DNA from: Desemzia sp. RIT 804
GTDB lineage: Bacteria; Bacillota; Bacilli; Lactobacillales; Carnobacteriaceae
Direction: 5' to 3'
DNA length: 64,000 nucleotides
Assembly: GCF_016892605.1 (NCBI RefSeq)
Contig: NZ_JAFEMV010000001.1
Span: 496,001-560,000, forward strand
The notes under the pieces are model-generated. The model was not told the origin of the DNA. It ran no database searches and worked only from the letters and a program-made list of their open reading frames with translations. The position numbers and the translations under genes were made by a program. Of this stretch, positions 58,595 through 64,000 are shown piece by piece (the first letter of the stretch is position 1; each line of letters opens with the position of its first letter).

Positions 58595-59137
58595 ATGTCA
58601 AAAGAAGCTTTATTAATCGTTGACATGAGTAATGATTTTGTTGCTGATAATGGAACCTTAACAGTAGGCAGGCCTGCACAGGAAATCAGCCCTTATATCC
58701 AAGAATTAGCTACTGAATTTTTAGCAGGTAGTAATACAGTTGTCGTTGCGATGGATGCTCATCAACCAGATGATCCGCATTTTGAATTATGGCCGCCTCA
58801 TAATGTTGTAGGAACGAAAGGGCAACACCTATACGGAGAGTTAAACAATTGGTTTCAGAGAAATCAAGACCATGAAAACCTCATTTATCAACCGAAAACC
58901 AACTATAACGCCTTTTTCCAAACTGGTCTAGCGGAAACCTTGAGAACTTTAGGAGTGGGCAAAATCCATGTAGTAGGTGTAACAACAGATATTTGCGATT
59001 TTCTAACTGTGGCAGGAGCAGATGCGGAAGGGTTCAAAACAGTCATTCATAAACGGGGAGTAGCGACTTTTACTGATCTTGGAGAGACTATGATCGAACA
59101 TATGGTGCGTTGTTTCCATACGGAAGTAATGGATTAA
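58595..59137 (+). CDS. Isochorismatase-family cysteine hydrolase, PncA-like
   Basis: The 180-residue protein has the Asp-Lys-Cys triad of the family: Asp10 in LLIVDMSNDF, the Lys in YQPKTNYNAFF and the Cys in GVTTDICDFLTV. The metal-binding DAHQPDDPHFELWPPH segment is that of nicotinamidases. Nicotinamide to nicotinate in NAD salvage is a good candidate reaction, but other amidases share this layout. The ATG at 58595 follows AGGAGGG. It stands between parC and an MFS gene, with a 75-base gap to the latter. Confidence 0.85.
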   Translation: MSKEALLIVDMSNDFVADNGTLTVGRPAQEISPYIQELATEFLAGSNTVVVAMDAHQPDDPHFELWPPHNVVGTKGQHLYGELNNWFQRNQDHENLIYQPKTNYNAFFQTGLAETLRTLGVGKIHVVGVTTDICDFLTVAGADAEGFKTVIHKRGVATFTDLGETMIEHMVRCFHTEVMD

Positions 59138-59212
59138 ATGGTTTTCGAGAAGGACATTGCTAAGCTTATCTCGTGAAAAAACAGATTTTTAGAAGAGAAA
59201 TGGGTTGAAAAA

Positions 59213-60436
59213 ATGAATACACACCGACAGCAGCATCCGTCAAACTGGGTAAGGAATATTACCCTCTTTCTAAGCAGCCAAACGATTACATTGTTCGGTT
59301 CATCTCTTGTTCAGTATGCCATGTTGTGGCATGTCACCTTGACAACAGATTCAGGAACAATGATGACACTGTACATTATTTGTGGTTTTATTCCAACGTT
59401 TCTATTATCACCTGTTGCAGGGGTATGGGCAGACCGCTATAACCGAAAAGTACTCATCATGTTATCGGATGGGTTGATTGCGTTTGCAACATTGATTCTC
59501 GCTATCCTTTTCTTTCTGGGATTTGATTCCATCTGGTTTCTTTATTTGATGGCTGCAATTCGCGCTTTTGGGACTGGGATCCAGACACCAGCAATCGGTG
59601 CGATTTTACCACAAATCGTCCCCGAAGAAATGCTAACGAAAATCAATGGTATCAACGGTACTATCCAAGCAATGATCATGTTTATTTCGCCAGTAGTTAG
59701 TGCCGCTTTGTTAGATATTGCGACAATGGAAATGATTTTCATGATTGATGTGGTTACCGCAACTTTAGCTATTGCTGCCTTGTTGATCTTAAAAGTACCG
59801 ACTCACTACAAAGCAACAGAAGAGGAAATGAATAGCTATTTCACTGATTTTATGCAAGGAATCAAATATATCCAGCATCATGACTATTTAAAAGTTTTCT
59901 TCTTTTTCATGTCTATCCTATTCTTGTTGATAGCACCTGCTTCATTTTTGACCCCGTTGCAAGTAACACGTACGTACGGAGAAGAACTTTGGCGTTTATC
60001 GGCAATTGAAATTGCATTTTCCATTGGTATGATGGCAGGCGGAGCTCTCATTGCTATTTGGGGCGGATTTAAGAATAAAATCATTACAATTGCTGCCGCC
60101 AGCATAGTAATGGGGCTGTGTACAATTGCTCTCGGTGTACTGCCAAATTTTTGGTACTATCTTGTCTCATTTGGTGTGTTTGGAGTCGCACTTCCTGTTT
60201 TCAATACACCTGCAACTGTGATGTTACAGGAAAAAGTGTCGGAAAATTATTTAGGACGAGTATTTGGCATTATGAGTATGATATCTACTTCTATGATGCC
60301 ATTAGGGATGCTTGTGTTTGGGCCGCTTGCCGATATTCTAAAAATAGAATGGATCTTGGTAGGAACCGGAATTTTGATTAGTATACTGGCTATTTTTCTG
60401 ACTCAAAACAAAACGCTCATAAAAGCAGGAGAATAA
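59213..60436 (+). CDS. MFS efflux transporter, DHA3/Mef-like
   Basis: The 407-residue protein has about 12 membrane helices and the loop 2-3 motif GVWADRYNRKVLIM typical of major facilitator drug/proton antiporters. Segments such as LPQIVPEEMLTKINGINGTI and the following ISPVVSAALL resemble the DHA3 group that includes the macrolide exporter Mef, though the match is distant. The exported substrate is unknown. The ribosome site is weak (GGGTTG). Confidence 0.82.
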   Translation: MNTHRQQHPSNWVRNITLFLSSQTITLFGSSLVQYAMLWHVTLTTDSGTMMTLYIICGFIPTFLLSPVAGVWADRYNRKVLIMLSDGLIAFATLILAILFFLGFDSIWFLYLMAAIRAFGTGIQTPAIGAILPQIVPEEMLTKINGINGTIQAMIMFISPVVSAALLDIATMEMIFMIDVVTATLAIAALLILKVPTHYKATEEEMNSYFTDFMQGIKYIQHHDYLKVFFFFMSILFLLIAPASFLTPLQVTRTYGEELWRLSAIEIAFSIGMMAGGALIAIWGGFKNKIITIAAASIVMGLCTIALGVLPNFWYYLVSFGVFGVALPVFNTPATVMLQEKVSENYLGRVFGIMSMISTSMMPLGMLVFGPLADILKIEWILVGTGILISILAIFLTQNKTLIKAGE

Positions 60437-60472
60437 CCGACCGTAATGATAAGTAATGATTCCCCAGTACCA

Positions 60473-60500
60473 TCCTGAGCGATGAAACTGGGATTTTTTT
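60473..60500 (+). terminator. Terminator after the MFS gene
   Basis: CCCAGT (60473-60478) pairs with ACTGGG (60487-60492), followed by ATTTTTTT. Confidence 0.75.
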
Positions 60501-60684
60501 GTATATATGTTACTTATAAATGGTGTTTTTTATTCAGTGTAGAACAGCATGTGATTTTGAAAACTTGATTTTTATTAGGTTTTTATACTTTATTCACAAA
60601 GTTTAAACGGCGTTTTAAAGGTAAAAAGTAAAGAACTTCCAGAAGCTAGAGACCTGCTATTGTTAAAAATATTCTATATAGGAA

Positions 60685-60713
60685 TTGGATATTATTTGTT
60701 TATGTGATACAAT
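60685..60713 (+). promoter_or_regulatory. Promoter for pflB
   Basis: -35 TTGGAT (60685-60690), 17-base spacer, -10 TACAAT (60708-60713) with an extended TG. Upstream in the same gap, TTTAAACG-G-CGTTTTAAA (about 60602-60619) is an imperfect palindrome that could be an operator. I found no full Rex or cre site. Confidence 0.6.
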
Positions 60714-60774
60714 GAGCTTGTAGAGAAATGATCTATACTGAAATAATACCAAATCGATATACGGAGGTAAGAAA

Positions 60775-63003
60775 ATGGAACAATGGAAGGGCTTTAAAGG
60801 CAAAGTTTGGAAAGAAGAAGTAAATGTTCGAGATTTTATTCAACAAAATTATACTCCTTACGATGGCACAGATGAATTTTTAGAAGGCGCAACAGAAGCA
60901 ACAACTGCGCTTTGGGAACAAGTAATGGACTTAAACCGCCAAGAACAACAAGCAGGCGGAGTATTGGATATGGATACAAAAGTTGTTTCTACAATTACAT
61001 CTCATGCAGCTGGTTATTTAAACAAAGAATTAGAAAAAATCGCAGGTTTCCAAACTGAGAAGCCATTCAAACGCAGTTTACAACCCTTTGGCGGTATCCG
61101 TATGAGTGAACAGTCTGCAGAATCTTACGGCTATGAAATAGATCCGGAAGTTTCTCATATTTTCCGTGAATACCGTAAAACTCATAACCAAGGCGTTTTT
61201 GATGCGTATACACCTGAGATCCGTGCTGCTCGCCGTAGTGGAGTTATTACTGGGTTGCCAGATGCTTACGGTCGAGGACGGATCATCGGCGACTACCGTC
61301 GTGTAGCGCTGTATGGCGTCGATTATTTGATCAGAGAAAAGAAAGAAGATTTAGCTAATAAAGGATTCGGCACAATGAGTGAAGAAATCATTCGTGATAG
61401 AGAAGAAATCAACGAACAAATCCGCGCACTTGCTGAATTAAAAGAATTAGGGCATATTTACGGCTTTGATATCTCACAACCGGCTACGACAGCTAAAGAA
61501 GCTTTCCAATGGTTATATTTAGGTTACTTGGCTGCAGTTAAAGAACAAAATGGTGCTGCTATGTCTTTAGGACGTACTTCAACGTTCTTGGATATTTACA
61601 TTGAGCGTGATCTTAAGGCTGGTACGTTAACGGAAGAAGAAGCTCAAGAGATCGTGGATCATTTTGTCATGAAATTACGTTTAGTGAAGTTTTCTCGTAC
61701 GCCTGACTACAATGACTTATTTTCAGGAGATCCTACTTGGGTGACTGAGGCTATTGCAGGTATGGGTGTTGACGGACGTCATATGGTAACTAAAAACAGT
61801 TATCGTTTCTTACACACATTATCCAATCTAGGACCAGCTCCAGAACCAAACTTAACTATTCTATGGTCTAAACAATTGCCAGAGAATTTCAAAAAATTCT
61901 GTGCGAAAGTATCTATCGCTTCAAGCGCTGTTCAATATGAGAATGATGATGTTATGCGTGTTGAATGGGGAGATGATTACGGGATTGCATGCTGTGTGTC
62001 TGCTATGCGTATTGGAAAGCAAATGCAGTTTTTCGGAGCGCGTGCCAACTTGGCTAAAACGTTGCTTTACGCGATCAATGGCGGGATAGATGAAAAATCT
62101 AAACAACAAATCGGACCTAAGTATCAATCCGTTACTTCTGAATACTTAGATTATGATGAAGTCATGGAAAAATACGATACAATGATGGAATGGATCGCAG
62201 GCTTATATTTGAATACATTGAACATCATCCATTATATGCACGATAAATATTCTTACGAACGCATCGAAATGGCATTACACGATAGTGACATTCTTAGAAC
62301 AATGGCAACAGGTATTGCAGGATTTTCAGTAGCCATCGACTCTTTATCTGCTATCAAATATGCCAAGGTAAAAACTATTCGTGATGAAGACGGTTTAGTA
62401 GTGGATTACGAAATCGAAGGCGATTACCCTAAATATGGGAACAATGACGACCGCGCTGATGAAATTGGGATCTGGTTATTGAAGACTTTCATGGGCAAAG
62501 TGAAGAAACATCCTGCTTACCGTGGTGCTACGCATACTACATCTATTTTGACTATTACATCTAATGTAGTTTACGGTAAAAAGACAGGTAATACACCTGA
62601 TGGACGTCGCTCAGGAGAACCATTTGCTCCAGGAGCTAACCCAATGCACGGAAGAGATACTCACGGAGCGTTGGCTAGTTTGACATCTGTAGCCAAAATA
62701 CCGTACAAATATTCATTAGACGGTATTTCAAATACATTCTCTATTATTCCAAAAGCATTAGGAAAAGAAGATGATGTACAGCAAGAAAACTTAGCTAGTA
62801 TGTTGGATGGATACGTAACTAAAGGCGGACATCACCTAAACGTAAACGTATTTAACCGCGAAACATTGGTTGATGCAATGGATCATCCTGAAAATTATCC
62901 TCAATTAACGATTCGTGTATCAGGATACGCAGTAAACTTTATCAAATTGACACGCGAACAACAAATGGATGTTATCAATCGAACAATGCACGAAAGCATG
63001 TAA
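60775..63003 (+). CDS. pflB: Pyruvate formate-lyase (formate acetyltransferase)
   Basis: This glycyl-radical enzyme splits pyruvate into acetyl-CoA and formate under anoxic conditions. The 742-residue protein has the adjacent catalytic Cys406-Cys407 ([14 protein letters not shown]) and the radical Gly717 in RVSGYAVNF near the C-terminus. Length and motifs fit the classical PFL, not a glycerol dehydratase. The activating enzyme gene follows by 101 bases. Codons are those of a highly expressed gene and GGAGG precedes the ATG. Confidence 0.97.
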   Translation: MEQWKGFKGKVWKEEVNVRDFIQQNYTPYDGTDEFLEGATEATTALWEQVMDLNRQEQQAGGVLDMDTKVVSTITSHAAGYLNKELEKIAGFQTEKPFKRSLQPFGGIRMSEQSAESYGYEIDPEVSHIFREYRKTHNQGVFDAYTPEIRAARRSGVITGLPDAYGRGRIIGDYRRVALYGVDYLIREKKEDLANKGFGTMSEEIIRDREEINEQIRALAELKELGHIYGFDISQPATTAKEAFQWLYLGYLAAVKEQNGAAMSLGRTSTFLDIYIERDLKAGTLTEEEAQEIVDHFVMKLRLVKFSRTPDYNDLFSGDPTWVTEAIAGMGVDGRHMVTKNSYRFLHTLSNLGPAPEPNLTILWSKQLPENFKKFCAKVSIASSAVQYENDDVMRVEWGDDYGIACCVSAMRIGKQMQFFGARANLAKTLLYAINGGIDEKSKQQIGPKYQSVTSEYLDYDEVMEKYDTMMEWIAGLYLNTLNIIHYMHDKYSYERIEMALHDSDILRTMATGIAGFSVAIDSLSAIKYAKVKTIRDEDGLVVDYEIEGDYPKYGNNDDRADEIGIWLLKTFMGKVKKHPAYRGATHTTSILTITSNVVYGKKTGNTPDGRRSGEPFAPGANPMHGRDTHGALASLTSVAKIPYKYSLDGISNTFSIIPKALGKEDDVQQENLASMLDGYVTKGGHHLNVNVFNRETLVDAMDHPENYPQLTIRVSGYAVNFIKLTREQQMDVINRTMHESM

Positions 63004-63047
63004 GAGATAATAAATACCGTACTGTTATTTTTAGTTTAAATGAAAAA

Positions 63048-63084
63048 GAGGAGGACTAAGGAGGTTTTCTTCTTAGTCTTTCTT
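63048..63084 (+). terminator. Partial attenuator between pflB and pflA
   Basis: AGGACTAAG pairs with CTTAGTCTT (one wobble) over an 11-base loop, followed by TCTTTAAA. The weak T-run suggests some readthrough, which would leave pflA expressed below pflB. Confidence 0.55.
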
Positions 63085-63104
63085 TAAAAAGGAGCGAAAA
63101 AGCA

Positions 63105-63875
63105 ATGGGGATTCAAAAACAAGTCATCGGATATGTGCATTCAACCGAAAGCTTTGGCTCGGTCGATGGTCCTGGGATTCGTTTTGTAACATTTATGCAA
63201 GGTTGTCGTATGAGGTGCGAATTTTGTCATAACCCGGATACATGGAACATGGGCGGAGGTACACCTTACACTGCTGATGAATTACTGGATGAAGCTTTGC
63301 AATACCGTGACTATTGGGGTAAAAAAGGCGGAGTTACTGTTAGTGGAGGTGAACCATTGTTGCATATTGACTTTTTGATCGAATATTTCAAAAAAGCAAA
63401 AGCAGAGGGAGTTCATACTACATTAGACACTTGCGGGCAGCCGTTCACTCATGATGAACCATTTTTCAGCCGCTTTGAAGAATTAATGACATATACGGAT
63501 TTACTATTATTTGATATCAAGCATATTGATGCAGAAAAACACAAACAATTAACGATGCATTCCAACGAAAACATTCTTAATATGGCGCGTTATTTGTCAG
63601 ATATTGGAAAACCAGTATGGATCAGGCATGTATTGGTTCCAGAACGTTCTGACTTTGATGAAGACTTAATTCGACTAGACCAATTTATAAAAACGTTGAA
63701 AAATGTGGTGAAAGTAGAGATTCTTCCATACCATAAATTAGGCCTTTACAAATATGCAGCATTGAATATTCCTTATAAATTACAAGGGATTGAGCCACCT
63801 ACGCAAGAAAGAATCGATAACGCTAATCGATTGTTAAACATAGATGATTATAAATTGTACCAATTTGTTCAATAA
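63105..63875 (+). CDS. pflA: Pyruvate formate-lyase activating enzyme
   Basis: This radical-SAM enzyme installs the glycyl radical on PflB. The 256-residue protein has the CxxxCxxC cluster motif at Cys34, Cys38 and Cys41 (GCRMRCEFCHNP), the GGEP motif in VTVSGGEPLLH and LDTCGQP. Length is typical of PflA without extra ferredoxin domains. AAAAGGAG precedes the ATG. Confidence 0.97.
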   Translation: MGIQKQVIGYVHSTESFGSVDGPGIRFVTFMQGCRMRCEFCHNPDTWNMGGGTPYTADELLDEALQYRDYWGKKGGVTVSGGEPLLHIDFLIEYFKKAKAEGVHTTLDTCGQPFTHDEPFFSRFEELMTYTDLLLFDIKHIDAEKHKQLTMHSNENILNMARYLSDIGKPVWIRHVLVPERSDFDEDLIRLDQFIKTLKNVVKVEILPYHKLGLYKYAALNIPYKLQGIEPPTQERIDNANRLLNIDDYKLYQFVQ

Positions 63876-63893
63876 CTATTGAAATATTCTACT

Positions 63894-63923
63894 AAAAGAG
63901 CAATTTATGATTGCTCTTTTTTT
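63894..63923 (+). terminator. Terminator after pflA
   Basis: AAAAGAGCAAT pairs perfectly with ATTGCTCTTTT over a five-base loop, followed by TTT. Confidence 0.9.
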
Positions 63924-63978
63924 GATGTTTGCTTATGATGAAGGTGTGAAAAGGTTAAAGAGGAAGTGAGAAAAACAA

Positions 63979-64000
63979 ATGAAATTAAAAGATCAAAGTG
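63979..64000 (+). CDS. Start of a gene cut by the window end
   Basis: An ATG at 63979 reads MKLKDQS and continues out of the window. A GAGGAAGTGAG ribosome site lies about ten bases upstream. Too short to identify. Confidence 0.4.

Noticed and set aside
60585-60620. Rex or catabolite (cre) operator before pflB
   Set aside because: Only a TTCACAA half-site and an imperfect TTTAAACG palindrome are present; neither matches the full consensus.
1-64000. CRISPR arrays, prophage, insertion sequences, tRNA or rRNA genes
   Set aside because: No regularly spaced repeats, transposase or phage proteins, and no tRNA T-loop or rRNA core sequences were seen on either strand.

Overview
The window is a stretch of core chromosome from a low-GC Gram-positive bacterium of the order Lactobacillales, most likely Carnobacteriaceae (possibly Enterococcaceae). 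This rests on base composition, strong AGGAGG-type ribosome sites, GTG/TTG starts, class B RNase P RNA, EbsA, a Lactobacillus-type thymidylate synthase, the parE-parC and pflB-pflA pairs and a CodY/HslUV operon. The genus is inference, because no database search was possible.

Layout. 1-807: the 3' part of an FMN riboswitch with its terminator and the riboflavin transporter ribU. 887-6416: ypbB-recS-ypbE, then cmk and rpsA. 6417-8664: an unusually structured intergenic region, then der and hup. 8852-10848: ypiA-reoY. 10855-12458: yitT and an unknown gene, both on the minus strand. 12651-15344: ypjD-dapB-cca-thioesterase. 15459-21814: dinG, ypmB, asnS, dnaD, nth. 22100-22672: an acetyltransferase gene that looks inserted. 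23049-29215: ponA and recU (minus), then ypsA, gpsB, rnpB and the THUMP rRNA methyltransferase gene. 29366-30926: an RNase H-like gene, ebsA, a candidate structured RNA and cspA. 31187-36491: fhs, an ABC-F gene, thyA, folA. 36659-42608: ypmR-ypmS-msrA-yozE, deoD, ctpA and two adjacent signal peptidase I genes. 42719-47685: rbgA-rnhB, dprA, topA. 47916-51685: xerC-hslV-hslU-codY. 51807-58305: an aldose-epimerase gene, plsY (minus), parE-parC. 58595-60436: an isochorismatase-family hydrolase and an MFS exporter. 60775-63875: pflB-pflA. A new gene begins at 63979.

How the genes work together. The order follows the Bacillus ypb/ypi/ypj/ypm/yps region closely, with several members absent at their expected places. 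Three themes dominate: cell envelope and division (PBP1A, GpsB, ReoY/YpiA, YpbE, CtpA, PlsY, signal peptidases); DNA replication, repair and topology (RecS, DinG, DnaD, Nth, RecU, HU, TopA, XerC, DprA, ParEC, RNase HII); and folate/one-carbon metabolism (Fhs, ThyA, FolA), which the pyruvate formate-lyase pair can feed with formate.

No prophage, insertion sequence, CRISPR array, rRNA or tRNA gene was found. I see no convincing new multi-gene system. The best leads are RNA-level: a candidate 6S-like RNA at about 30409-30597, a three-helix element between rpsA and der, and a hairpin-rich leader before hup. At protein level the best lead is an endonuclease III that lacks a normal iron-sulfur ligand set.
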